DNA from: JAVBSX01 sp031549145
GTDB lineage: Bacteria; Planctomycetota; Planctomycetia; Pirellulales; Thermoguttaceae
Reading direction: 5' to 3'
DNA: 62,204 bases
NCBI GenBank assembly: GCA_031549145.1
Contig: JAVBQI010000015.1
Coordinates: 1 to 62,204, forward strand
Of the stretch, positions 24,724 through 33,031 are shown one piece after another; positions within the stretch are counted from its first letter, which is position 1, and each line of letters starts with the position of its first letter. The position numbers were made by a program, and so were the translations under genes. The notes beneath the pieces were generated by a model that saw only the letters and a program-made list of their open reading frames with translations, was not told where the DNA came from and did not search any database.

Positions 24724-25446
24724 ATGGCACAACACGAAGAAGAAGTCGAAGAAGAAGAGACCGCCCCATTTTGGGTGATCAGCTTCAGCGATATGATGAC
24801 GCTCTTGCTAACGTTTTTTATCATGCTCTTTTCAATGAGCACGATCGAAAAAACGAAGCTGGAGGGGGCCGCCGAATCGTTGCGAGCCCAGTTCGGCGGT
24901 GCCTTGAACGGTTCGGGCGGCATTTTTGATGGCGGCTCCTTCGCACCGTCCCGCAAAAAACCGACGGGACGAGCCAACCGTTTGATCATGCTGCAAGGCC
25001 AATCCCCTTTGGCCGGTGGCCCCGGCGAGGCCGTTAAAATCAAAACGCTTCGTTCAGACGAGGAAGCCCTCGACGGCGGAATCGTCCGTTTTGCCTTGGG
25101 AAGCGACGAATTGACGGAGACGGCCAAGGCCCGACTTGCCGGAATTTACACCCTTTTGGCGGGCTTGCCGAGCAAAATCCTGGTCAAAGGACATGCCGAT
25201 GCCGAGGAAAAAGGACCGTTCCAAAATGCCGACGATCTGGCCTATTCCCGCGCCTGTAATGTCCGGGAGTACCTGATTTCCCTTGGATTGAAGCGAAGTG
25301 CTTTTCAAGTGAGCGTCGTCGGCCCTTACGAACCGCTTTTACGAAAAGACGTTCCGGGAATCAGCGACACGCGGGAACTGAACGCCTATGTCGGCGTTTT
25401 CCGGATTGCCGGCCTTCTGGCCGACGGCGAAGAAGAAGAGAAATAG
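24724..25446 (+). CDS. motB: Flagellar stator protein MotB
   Basis: A 240-residue peptidoglycan-binding stator subunit with one N-terminal membrane helix, ISFSDMMTLLLTFFIMLFS, containing the Asp that binds the driving ion (SDMMTLLL, about residue 22). A Ser/Gly-rich linker is followed by an OmpA-like domain with the signature LVKGHADAEEKG and the Arg/Asn block YSRACNVREYL near residue 180. I start at the ATG at 24724; the earlier TTG has no support. The N-terminal tail is very acidic (EEEVEEEE). Which ion is used cannot be settled by eye. It forms a two-gene unit with motA. Confidence 0.92.
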   Translation: MAQHEEEVEEEETAPFWVISFSDMMTLLLTFFIMLFSMSTIEKTKLEGAAESLRAQFGGALNGSGGIFDGGSFAPSRKKPTGRANRLIMLQGQSPLAGGPGEAVKIKTLRSDEEALDGGIVRFALGSDELTETAKARLAGIYTLLAGLPSKILVKGHADAEEKGPFQNADDLAYSRACNVREYLISLGLKRSAFQVSVVGPYEPLLRKDVPGISDTRELNAYVGVFRIAGLLADGEEEEK

Positions 25447-25531
25447 ATTGGCTCTCAAACGATCTTTTCACATTTTGGTTTTTGCGAATGAAATGCTTCC
25501 CCTCGTCGAGCCGGCTGCGTCAGATGCCGGT

Positions 25532-25636
25532 TATACCGTAGCCGGTATAGGCGGTAGGCTTCGCCCTCCGTCAAATCGCGGCCTCGATGGGCCGCTGCCG
25601 TGTTGAAGATGGGAATTTTTAACCGGCTTGAGTATA
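25532..25636 (+). repeat. Family D repeat (forward orientation)
   Basis: Begins TATACCGTAGCCGGTATAGG, then the TAGGCTTCGCCCTCCGTC block, the hairpin GCGGCCTCGATGGGCCGC, and ends TTAACCGGCTTGAGTATA. It is nearly the same as 43246-43352 and the reverse of 15457-15558. It lies within the 439 bp gap between motB and the heme protein, which otherwise holds a family C half copy and a hairpin but no gene. Confidence 0.8.
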
Positions 25637-25691
25637 GCGTCCGTCTTCAAGGCTCGTCGATTTCGCCGAACTTCGAGCGGCATTGAAGACG

Positions 25692-25728
25692 GGTACCAAC
25701 CGGGACCTCACGGTCCCGGCTCGATGGG
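25692..25728. repeat. Family C half copy
   Basis: ACCGGGACCTCACGGTCCCG followed by GCTCG is one hairpin of the two that make up family C (GGGACC/GGTCCC). The other half is missing here. Confidence 0.6.
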
Positions 25729-25751
25729 GGGAGTATTACATCTAAAACAAA

Positions 25752-25796
25752 ACCACGGGCTGGGAACATCTGCTCCAGGCCCGTGGTCTTTTCGTT
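25752..25796 (+). terminator. Long hairpin with T-rich tail
   Basis: ACCACGGGC (25752-25760) pairs with GCCCGTGGT (25779-25787), and the inner TGG pairs with CCA, giving about 12 bp; CTTTTCGTTT follows. It lies 100 bp ahead of the next gene and 300 bp after motB. It could be a terminator for motAB or a leader element of the next gene. Confidence 0.5.
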
Positions 25797-25885
25797 TCGT
25801 GACTTGTCGCGGCGGCTTGTTTTCCTTATATTGGAATTGCTGTTTGCGATCGTCCCTTTCCCATCCGCTATCCCCGAGGTCAACC

Positions 25886-28800
25886 ATGCCCCGAATGTTG
25901 ATCGTTGTTCTGCTTCTGCTTTTTGCAATCATCTCGCCGCTGCCCGCCCAGCCGAAATACAATAACAACGACCGCCCGGTCAACACGCCGGAATCGGTCC
26001 GGCTCGCGGTCGAGGATATGATTAAAACCTTCGGCAATCGGTATCCCCGGGGAGAGGAGTATTTGAAAAAGCTCATCGACCTCGAACAGCGGATCGAGAA
26101 ATCGAAAGAAGCGAACGGCGGGAAGATCGATAAGGCTTTGCAGCGGGAATTCGACGAACTCCGACGGGAAGCCCTGCTCGCTAACCCGCTGCTCGATTTC
26201 GACCGGTTGCTCGTCGTCCGCCGCACAGGGCTCGCGGCCCCGGCGCTCAACGCCTACACCAACTCCGAGATGCGGCGGGAAAACTGGGACAACGAGCTCG
26301 CGATCGTCTCCGACCTGCGGTCGAAAACGCCGAAGGTCGAGCCGTTTTACCGTCCAGACAACGCCGGCGGGCCGATGCGCGATCTCGACCTGCATTTCAG
26401 CGGCCAAAAGGTGATGTTTTCGACGATCATGGGGGAGAACAACCGTCGCTGGGGCGTTTACGAAATCAATCTCGACGGGACCGGGCTGCGGCTGTTGACC
26501 CCGGACGGCGTTCCCGACGTCGATTACTACGATTCCTGTTATCTGGCCGACGGCGGGATCGCGTTTTGTTCGACCGCCGGAATGCAAGGGCTCCCTTGCG
26601 AGAACGGCTCGCGGCAAATGGTCAATATTTATCGCGGCGATCCCGCGACGAAAGAGGTTCGGCAGCTCACCTTCGAGCAGGACAGCGATTGGCATCCCAC
26701 GCTGATGAACGACGGGCGAATCATGTATCTCCGCTGGGAGTACACCGACATCATGCACTATTTCAGCCGGATTCTCTTTTCAATGAATCCGGACGGCACC
26801 AACCAAAAGGAACTGTACGGCAGCGGCTCGTATTTCCCGACCGCCTTCAAGAATGCCCGTCAGTTGCCGGGCAACTCCGGGCGAATCATCGGGATCGTTG
26901 GCGGGCATCACTCCCGGCCCGAAACCGGTCGGCTTTGTATCATCGACCCGAGCATGGGCCGCAAATATCCGATGCGATTCCGACCGCTTTCCAAGGAATG
27001 GGGGCCGGAAGAAACCTATCTCGACATTTTGCCCGACATTTATCCCGCCGAGGTAACCGGTTTCGTGCAGGAAATTCCGGGCTGCGGGCTCGACGTCGTC
27101 GGCAACGTCCTCGACGGGCAGGGGGACGGACTTAAGTACAATTTCAACTATCCCTATCCGCTTTCGGAAAATTATTTTCTTGTCAACTGCCAAATCACCG
27201 GGCAGTGGGACGGGGCGACCTACGGAATTTACCTAGTCGACACGTTCGATAATTTGACGCTGATACACGAAATTCCGAACCAGGGTCTTTTCGAGCCGAC
27301 CCCGATCGTCCCTCGCGACCCGCCGCCGGTGATCGCCGACCGGACCGATCCGGACAGCACGACGGCCAATGTCTTTATCACCGATGTGTATCACGGGCCG
27401 GGCTTGAAAGATGTCCCGCGCGGCACGGTCAAAAAGATGCGCATCTTCGCCTATCATTACGCCTTTATGAATCGCGGCGGGCACGAATCGGTCGGCGTCC
27501 AAAGTTCCTGGGACATCAAGCGGATTCTCGGGACCGTTCCGGTCGAGGACGACGGCAGCTGCTCGTTCGAGGTCCCGGCCAACACCCCGCTCGCCCTGCA
27601 GCCGCTCGACGAAAACGGCCGGGCCGTCCAACTCATGCGATCCTGGTTCGTCGGCATGCCGGGCGAAAACGTCTCCTGCATCGGCTGTCACGAATCGCAA
27701 TTGGACGTAACCCCGGCCGTCCGGACCAAGGCGGCGTTCCGGGCCCCGGACCTGATCGAGCCGTTTTACGGGGAAGCGAGGCCGGTCGCATTCGAAACCG
27801 AAGTGTACGAACCGGTCGTCCGCAAGTTCTGTCTCTCTTGTCATACCGGGGACGATCCGAAAATTTCTTCGTTTGCCGATGCGAAAAAGGCGTACGATAA
27901 TATACACCCGTTCGTCCGGCGGCCCGGTCCCGAAACGGATATGGACCTTTTGCCCCCTTACGAATACCACACTTCGACCAGTGAACTGTGCCAGATGCTC
28001 GAAAAAGGGCATTTCAACGTCGCCTTGGACAAGGAAGCTTGGGAGCGGGTTAATCTTTGGATCGACATGAACGCTCCTTGGCGCGGCAAATGGGACCATC
28101 CGGAAGCGAACAAGCGGCGGCTGGAACTCTCGAAACTGTATGCCAACGTCGATACCGATTTCGAAAAGGAGTACGACGAGCTGTTGACGGATTACGCGAA
28201 ATCGGAAAAACCAAACGTGATTGAGCCGCCGGAATTCGAGAAACCGACCGACACGCTTCGGGCCGCCCACTGGCCGTTCGATGCGCTCACGGCCGAGACG
28301 ATGCAAAAGCAGCTCGGCGAGGGCAAAGTCCCGGAACTGGAAATCGAGCTGCAATTCCCGGACTCCCCACCGCTCCGGGCGACCGCCCCGCCGTACATCA
28401 AGCTGGTCCGAATTCCGACCGGAGAATTCGTGATGGGCAACCTCGACGGCTTCCCGGACGAGGCCCCGCGTGCCGTCGTCAAGATCGAAAAACCGTTTTG
28501 GATCGGGACGACGGAAATCACCAACGCCCAGTACGAGGTATTTGACCCGTCGCATGACACTCGGTATTTGGAAGAGCATGGAAAAGATCATACGACCCCC
28601 GGTTACATCGCGAATCACCCCCGGCAGCCGGTCGCCAGAATTTCTTGGAACGATGCCCAACGGTTTTGCGAATGGCTGAGCCGCAAGACCGGCCGAAGCG
28701 TCAAGCTGCCGACCGAAGCACAATGGGAATGGGCCGCCCGATCCGGCAGCGAACAAAAATTCTTTTTCGGGCCGTGGGAAGCCGATTTTTCGCCGTTCGC

Positions 28801-29200
28801 GAACCTCGCGGACGCCGACCGGCGGTTCCTTTACACGACCTGGGAAGCCGGTTCGATGATACATCGGCGGCGGCCGTACCCGGAAACCAGCGTCTTCCCG
28901 CTCCGGGACGACCGGTTCAAGGACTCGTGGTTTATCGTCGATTATGTTGCCCAGTCGAAGCCGAATCCGTGGGGCTTGTACGACATGATCGGCAACGTCT
29001 GCGAATGGACGCGCTCGGACTACAAGCCGTACCCGTATTCCGAGGCCGACGGTCGCAACGCCGAATCCCCGTCCGGCAAGAAGACGGCCCGCGGCGGCTC
29101 CTGGGCCGACCGCCCGAAGGTGACCGGTTCGTCAACGCGGTATCCTTACGAAGCCTACCAAAAGGTACACAACGTCGGTTTTCGAATCGTAATCGAGTAA
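25886..29200 (+). CDS. Exported two-heme protein: hydrazine-synthase-alpha-like region fused to an FGE/sulfatase-modifying-factor-like domain
   Basis: A 1104-residue exported protein starting at the ATG at 25886, with GAGGT five bases ahead; residues 1-21 are a Sec signal. Residues 150-560 look like a beta-propeller (LTPDGVPDVDYYDSCYLADG, LTFEQDSDWHPT). Around 575-605 the segment DDGSCSFEVPAN to SWFVGMPGENVSCIGCHE has the form known from the hydrazine synthase alpha middle domain. Two c-type heme sites follow: CIGCH (about 598-602) and CLSCH (about 649-653). The last 265 residues (IPTGEFVMGN onward, with LPTEAQWEWAAR, GNVCEW and TARGGSW) are FGE/SUMF1-like, but the end reads TGSSTRYPYEAYQ without the paired Cys of true FGE. 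The electron partner is unknown. TlpA-like and C39-like genes are near. Confidence 0.85.
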   Translation: MPRMLIVVLLLLFAIISPLPAQPKYNNNDRPVNTPESVRLAVEDMIKTFGNRYPRGEEYLKKLIDLEQRIEKSKEANGGKIDKALQREFDELRREALLANPLLDFDRLLVVRRTGLAAPALNAYTNSEMRRENWDNELAIVSDLRSKTPKVEPFYRPDNAGGPMRDLDLHFSGQKVMFSTIMGENNRRWGVYEINLDGTGLRLLTPDGVPDVDYYDSCYLADGGIAFCSTAGMQGLPCENGSRQMVNIYRGDPATKEVRQLTFEQDSDWHPTLMNDGRIMYLRWEYTDIMHYFSRILFSMNPDGTNQKELYGSGSYFPTAFKNARQLPGNSGRIIGIVGGHHSRPETGRLCIIDPSMGRKYPMRFRPLSKEWGPEETYLDILPDIYPAEVTGFVQEIPGCGLDVVGNVLDGQGDGLKYNFNYPYPLSENYFLVNCQITGQWDGATYGIYLVDTFDNLTLIHEIPNQGLFEPTPIVPRDPPPVIADRTDPDSTTANVFITDVYHGPGLKDVPRGTVKKMRIFAYHYAFMNRGGHESVGVQSSWDIKRILGTVPVEDDGSCSFEVPANTPLALQPLDENGRAVQLMRSWFVGMPGENVSCIGCHESQLDVTPAVRTKAAFRAPDLIEPFYGEARPVAFETEVYEPVVRKFCLSCHTGDDPKISSFADAKKAYDNIHPFVRRPGPETDMDLLPPYEYHTSTSELCQMLEKGHFNVALDKEAWERVNLWIDMNAPWRGKWDHPEANKRRLELSKLYANVDTDFEKEYDELLTDYAKSEKPNVIEPPEFEKPTDTLRAAHWPFDALTAETMQKQLGEGKVPELEIELQFPDSPPLRATAPPYIKLVRIPTGEFVMGNLDGFPDEAPRAVVKIEKPFWIGTTEITNAQYEVFDPSHDTRYLEEHGKDHTTPGYIANHPRQPVARISWNDAQRFCEWLSRKTGRSVKLPTEAQWEWAARSGSEQKFFFGPWEADFSPFANLADADRRFLYTTWEAGSMIHRRRPYPETSVFPLRDDRFKDSWFIVDYVAQSKPNPWGLYDMIGNVCEWTRSDYKPYPYSEADGRNAESPSGKKTARGGSWADRPKVTGSSTRYPYEAYQKVHNVGFRIVIE

Positions 29201-29239
29201 CGACGGTGATCGTCATTGTCCTCACTTCTGACCGCTAAG

Positions 29240-29884
29240 ATGCTGACCGCTATCCGCTACGAACGACAACGGAGCGTACCCGGCGAGCGGCGTTGCGGGG
29301 CGGCGGCTCTCGGGATGGTGTTGCGTTCGTTCGGGATCGAAGCTGAACAGGACGATATCTGGGACCGCGTTAAAACTTCGGCGGGAACGAAATACCGAAC
29401 GCTAACCTTCGCCCTCGCGAAAGAAGCCCGGCGACGCAGCGTCGCGGCCGTGCTCGGGCGACTCCGCGATCCTTGGCCGTTTCTCGAACAGTGTTCGCGA
29501 GAGGCCGCCGAAGTTCCCAATGCCGATTTCCGATTTGTTTTGAATCATCGGGTTCGCCCCGATTCCCCGCTGGGCCATTTTTCTGTGCTCGTCGATTGCC
29601 GGACCGAGGACAACGCGGTCGTTTTGCACGACCCGCAATTCGGACCGAATCGAACACTCACCGCCGCCGAACTCCGGGAACTTTGGACGCCCGCCGGCGA
29701 AGCGTGCGAGATCACCGGTTGCGTCGGCATCCTTTTTTGGCGTCCCGAACACACCGAGCAACCGGACCGCGAACTCACCTGCCCGCGCTGCACGGTCCGC
29801 TTCCCGCTGCCGCTTCGTCTCGACGAGCCGCTCCCCTGGTCCGTGATCTTTTGCCCTGACTGCGGTAAAGTCGTCTTACGGTAA
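29240..29884 (+). CDS. C39-like cysteine peptidase with C-terminal zinc ribbon
   Basis: A 214-residue protein. The block RCGAAALGMVLRSFGI (about residues 18-33) has the C39 Cys-Gly-x-A-x-L catalytic form; GHFSVLVDC near residue 112 supplies the His, and VVLHDPQFG the Asp. The C39 family cleaves double-glycine leaders in exporters, but stand-alone versions exist whose role is less clear. The last 35 residues form a zinc ribbon (CPRCTVRF to CPDCGKVV). No signal peptide is seen. I start at the ATG at 29240, 39 bp after the heme/FGE gene, so the two may form an operon. The peptidase call rests on motif form; the substrate is unknown. Confidence 0.7.
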   Translation: MLTAIRYERQRSVPGERRCGAAALGMVLRSFGIEAEQDDIWDRVKTSAGTKYRTLTFALAKEARRRSVAAVLGRLRDPWPFLEQCSREAAEVPNADFRFVLNHRVRPDSPLGHFSVLVDCRTEDNAVVLHDPQFGPNRTLTAAELRELWTPAGEACEITGCVGILFWRPEHTEQPDRELTCPRCTVRFPLPLRLDEPLPWSVIFCPDCGKVVLR

Positions 29885-29945
29885 AAGAGGACGAACAAAA
29901 AACTTACCCCCATTTGGAATGAACTTTTAAGGCGAAATAAATTTC

Positions 29946-30017
29946 CGTCACCCCCGCGCAGGCGGGGGTCCAGAGGGAAATCGTAATCTCTGGATCCCCG
30001 CCTGCGCGGGGATGACG
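29946..30017. repeat. Family A dispersed palindrome (forward orientation)
   Basis: CGTCACCCCCGCGCAGGCGG to CGCCTGCGCGGGGATGACG, centre AGGGAAATCGTAATCTCT. The flanks (left GGCGAAATAAATTTC, right GAGAGTCAGTTCAATATTTT) match those of the other forward copies. It lies between the C39-like gene and the Tat oxidoreductase. Confidence 0.85.
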
Positions 30018-30162
30018 GAGAGTCAGTTCAATATTTTTGCAAGGCATGGCATCAAACCCTTGAAATCGGCCAACGAAACCGCTTCAATACGGTTTGAACG
30101 AGACCGCGCCGCAGGTCGGTCCCGTCGTTTTCTTTTCTCACCTCTTTCAAGGAGTCTTTCGC

Positions 30163-31353
30163 ATGACAATTTTGCGACGAAGTTTTCTCGCCTCTTCGGC
30201 AATCGCGGCGGCGACCGCGACGATCGTCAAACCGCAATCGGTCGTCGGCTCGACCGCCAATTCCGTGATCGAACTCGGCCTCATCGGCTGCGGCGGCCGT
30301 GGGCTTTGGATCACCGACGTCTTCAACAATCACCCGAATTACCGCTGGGTCGCCGCGAGCGATTATTTCGACAACCGAATTCAGGCTGCCGGGAAAAAAC
30401 TCGGGATCGCCGAAGACCGGCTCTACCCGAATCTCTCCGGGTACAAACGGCTCCTGGACGGCAAGCTCGACGCGGTCGTGATCGAAACTCCGCCCTGCTT
30501 TCATCCGGAGCAGGCGGCCGCTGCGGTCGATGCCGGAAAGCATGTGTACCTCTCGAAGCCGGTCGCCGTCGACGTTCCCGGCTGTCAGAGCATCGAACGA
30601 TCCGACAAAAAGGCGACAGAGAAAAAGCTGGTCTTTCTCGTCGATTTTCAAACCCGGGCCTGCCCGATTTACCGCGAAGCGATCCGGCGGGTGCATGCCG
30701 GCGATTTGGGCAATCTGGTCAACCTGTATTCATTTTACCCTTGGAGCGCCGGCGCGCACGACACCGAACTGACCGGGCCGGAATCGTATTTGCAGAACTG
30801 GTACCAATCCATGGAACTCTCGGGCGACTGCATTGTCGAGCAGGACATTCATACGATCGATGTCGCGACCTGGGTCGTCGACGACCATCCGATCGCGGCG
30901 GCCGGGCTCGGCGGCCGGAAGATTCGCAAGCACGGCGACATTTACGATCATTATGATGTGACGTACTGGTTCCCGAACGATGTCGTGCTGCAATTCGCGT
31001 CGGTCAAGTTCATTCCCGGCGTACGGGACGAGATCGTCTGCCGGGCCTGGGGATCGGGCGGGACGCTCGAAACGGATTATTTCGGGGAGGTTTGCATTCG
31101 CGGGACGAAACCGTATGAGGGGGCGAAAAAGAGCACGTTGTATCTCGACGGCACGGTCAACAACGTCAAGGAGTTTTACGATTCGATCGCGGCAAACGAT
31201 TTTTCCAACCTGACGGTCGCCCCTTCGGTCCGCTCGAACCTGACGAGCATCTTGGGCCGCGACGCGACCCGTAAGAAGACGGTGCTGACTTGGGACGCGA
31301 TGCTCGCCGCCGGCGAAAAATTGGAAATGAAGCTCAAAGGCCTGAAATCGTAG
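30163..31353 (+). CDS. Tat-exported Gfo/Idh/MocA-family oxidoreductase
   Basis: A 396-residue NAD(P)-dependent sugar oxidoreductase family protein. The ATG at 30163 follows AAGGAG (30149-30154) and starts a twin-arginine signal, LRRSFLASSAIAAATAT; a longer frame from 30094 would bury the signal. The Rossmann loop is LGLIGCGGRGLW near residue 45. The conserved KPVAVDV (the catalytic Lys of the E-K-P type motif, here SKPVAVD) is near residue 140, and the C-terminal half has DIHTIDVATWV. In planctomycetes such exported members are numerous and act on unknown sugars. No sugar-specific partner is adjacent. Confidence 0.88.
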   Translation: MTILRRSFLASSAIAAATATIVKPQSVVGSTANSVIELGLIGCGGRGLWITDVFNNHPNYRWVAASDYFDNRIQAAGKKLGIAEDRLYPNLSGYKRLLDGKLDAVVIETPPCFHPEQAAAAVDAGKHVYLSKPVAVDVPGCQSIERSDKKATEKKLVFLVDFQTRACPIYREAIRRVHAGDLGNLVNLYSFYPWSAGAHDTELTGPESYLQNWYQSMELSGDCIVEQDIHTIDVATWVVDDHPIAAAGLGGRKIRKHGDIYDHYDVTYWFPNDVVLQFASVKFIPGVRDEIVCRAWGSGGTLETDYFGEVCIRGTKPYEGAKKSTLYLDGTVNNVKEFYDSIAANDFSNLTVAPSVRSNLTSILGRDATRKKTVLTWDAMLAAGEKLEMKLKGLKS

Positions 31354-31421
31354 CTGATAGCCCGTTTAGCCGAGCGGCGCAGACGCCGGTGTCTTTGCCA
31401 CGTTAAAATTGAAAATCGATC

Positions 31422-31492
31422 AATCAGAGCCGCGACCGTAAGGGAGTGGTTGATTCGACACCCCCGCTTCCTAACGGTCGCGGCTCTGATTT
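31422..31492. repeat. Family E inverted repeat
   Basis: The arms AATCAGAGCCGCGACCGTAA (31422 on) and TAACGGTCGCGGCTCTGATT (to 31492) are complementary over about 18 bp and extend inward as GGGAGTGG/CCGCTTCC. A partial family H arm lies just before it (31363-31390). It sits immediately before the duplicated M50 fragment. Confidence 0.8.
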
Positions 31493-31503
31493 ATTTGTGA
31501 CCC

Positions 31504-31641
31504 GGAAAAAAAGAACCGCGACTGACCGTGCCAGAGGAGCAGGCCGGCGGCGACACCGGTCAGGCCGAACAGGATCAGGACGAGGCGGCTCGCTCCGTGT
31601 TCGATGAGCAACCCGGCATCGGTTGGCCCGAGGGTCGAAAA
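31504..31641 (-). pseudogene. Duplicated 3' fragment of the M50 peptidase gene
   Basis: This stretch matches 32562-32698 at roughly nine of ten bases and in the same orientation. It encodes on the minus strand the last 45 or so residues of the M50 protein (GLLIEHGASRL and LTGVAAGLLLWHGQS). No start or catalytic part is present, so it is only a remnant. With 32562-32698 it forms a direct repeat that brackets the gene at 31740-32558. This suggests that the bracketed segment arrived by a duplication-linked event such as homologous or replicative insertion into the 3' end of the M50 gene. Confidence 0.8.
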
Positions 31642-31678
31642 TTTTGCGGTTTCGTTTTTCATTTTTCCCGTGCCAATA

Positions 31679-31707
31679 TTGACAGGATCGCTGTAATGCG
31701 ATATTCT
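31679..31707 (+). promoter_or_regulatory. Promoter of the interrupted cassette gene
   Basis: TTGACA (31679-31684) and TATTCT (31702-31707) are 17 bp apart. A transcript would start near 31714, about 26 bases before the first ATG of the bracketed gene. So the disrupted gene still carries a strong promoter of its own. Confidence 0.65.
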
Positions 31708-31739
31708 CAAAATGTCAATAGTGACTCCAATCAGCAGGG

Positions 31740-32558
31740 ATGGCGGCACCCTGGGTTCTGCCGAAGCCGCGATCAATGACTTTGACATGGGCGGAACGGA
31801 TCGCTCTTTACGGTGTTTTTACCGAATCGACCTTTCTTTTCGACTGGGCTCGACCAGGCGTTTTCTTTCACTTGCCAATCGCCGATCTTTCACCAAAGGA
31901 ACAGATCGAGGCGTTTCTCAGTCTTCAAGAACGAGAATACATCATCGCTCTGGATGAAAAGATTCCCTGTCAAAACGAAGACGATCCGTTACCGATTATC
32001 GAGCTGACCGAATCGCTTATCCGCTCGCAATTCGAAGTTGGCTTGAAGATTGCAGAGGCAAGGAAAACGCCGTGACGTCCTTGGTATCACCTTATCGATG
32101 AGTCTGAACACAAAATTTCTTATCGATTAACAGACCAAGGCGGCGTCTGCATGGAAAAGCTTGCCGCAGTCGATTGGAACAAATACTATCACTGGTCGCT
32201 CCAAGTTCTTGAAGAAGCCGATTTGACGGAAGATCAGGAACACAGTCGCGGCTGGCTCAGGGCCATGACTCTTGAAACGCTGGAAAAGTATATCGATTGG
32301 TCGCTCCGTTGGGAAAATAACATTGCTCCTGACGGCATGTTGACGTCCGTCAATTATGGCAGGCCGATACGAATTTCCGAATGGAAACCGCTATACTGGA
32401 AAACACTGTCCGAAGGTTTCATGTGCAGCATGGATCAATTTCAAGTCCACTACGATCGGGAGTCGTATTCCGAAAAAGAACGTGAACGATGGGATGTTGC
32501 CTGGAAAGAAGAACAACAACTTTTCAACTGGTGCAACGACCCGCTTCAAGGTGAATGA
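31740..32558 (+). pseudogene. Unknown gene interrupted by one in-frame TGA
   Basis: Two open frames (to 32075 and from 32151) lie in the same reading frame. They are joined by 25 sense codons, with the TGA at 32073-32075 as the only stop. The joined product would be about 270 residues: AERIALYGVFTESTFLFDW near the start, then YHLIDESEHKISYRLTDQGG and AAVDWNKYYHWSLQVLEEAD after the stop, with a Trp-rich C-terminal half. The pattern of a '(L)T+GG' strand followed by WE/ME and DW suggests one continuous domain cut by the stop. A single C-to-T change (CGA to TGA) would explain it. The start may be 31740 or 31776; neither has a good ribosome site. The function is unknown. The end overlaps the M50 stop by 13 bp. 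Confidence 0.7.
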
Positions 32559-33023
32559 GATGGAAAAAAGTGCTGCGACTGACCGTGCCAGAGGAACAGC
32601 CCGGCGGCGACGCCGGTCAGGCCGAACAGGATCAGGGCGAGGCGGCTCGCTCCGTGTTCGATGAGCAACCCGGCATCGGTTGGCCCGACGGTTGAAAAGT
32701 CGCCGCCGATGTAAGCTCCGTTGGCAACCAGGCAGAACCCGGCGAAGAATCGGAAAAGATGCGCGACCTTCAAACGCAACAGGCGGGCGACCGACCATAA
32801 GAGCAAGGGCAACACCGTCCCGCAGACGGCCCCGGCTCCGTAGACGAACAGGGGGATGCTCGACGCCGGCGATATCGGTCCGGGAGATCGGCAGCAGCAC
32901 AACCCGCTCGACAGTTGCCCTGCTCCCCCACGCCGCGAGAACATGACCGAGTTCGTGGACCGTTTCCATGCCGAACCAGCACACGATCAGGAATAACAGG
33001 AGGGATGTAAAACGGTGCAGCAT
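32546..33023 (-). pseudogene. M50-like membrane metallopeptidase, frameshifted
   Basis: The minus-strand frame from the ATG at 33023 starts with a membrane helix and the zinc motif HELGH (METVHELGHVLAAW), then runs to LLPISRTDIAGVEHP. The continuation, LFVYGAGAVCGTVLPLLLW to LFLWHGQSQHFF, is in the next frame. The frames join at a run of five G on the plus strand (32851-32855); four would restore a continuous protein of about 158 residues with four to five membrane helices. So this is either a real +1 slip in a homopolymer or an assembly error. It starts 8 bp after the stop of the 325-residue gene upstream, so the two form an operon. Confidence 0.8.
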
Positions 33024-33031
33024 GGTTCGTT

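Noticed and set aside
31471..31788. Minus-strand 105-codon frame as a real gene
   Set aside because: Its C-terminal half is the duplicated M50 fragment and its N-terminal half is antisense to the cassette gene start and promoter.
32073..32075. TGA as selenocysteine
   Set aside because: The surrounding residues (KTP-x-RPWYHL) do not resemble a known selenoprotein site and I saw no obvious hairpin directly after it. A nonsense change is simpler; not formally excluded.
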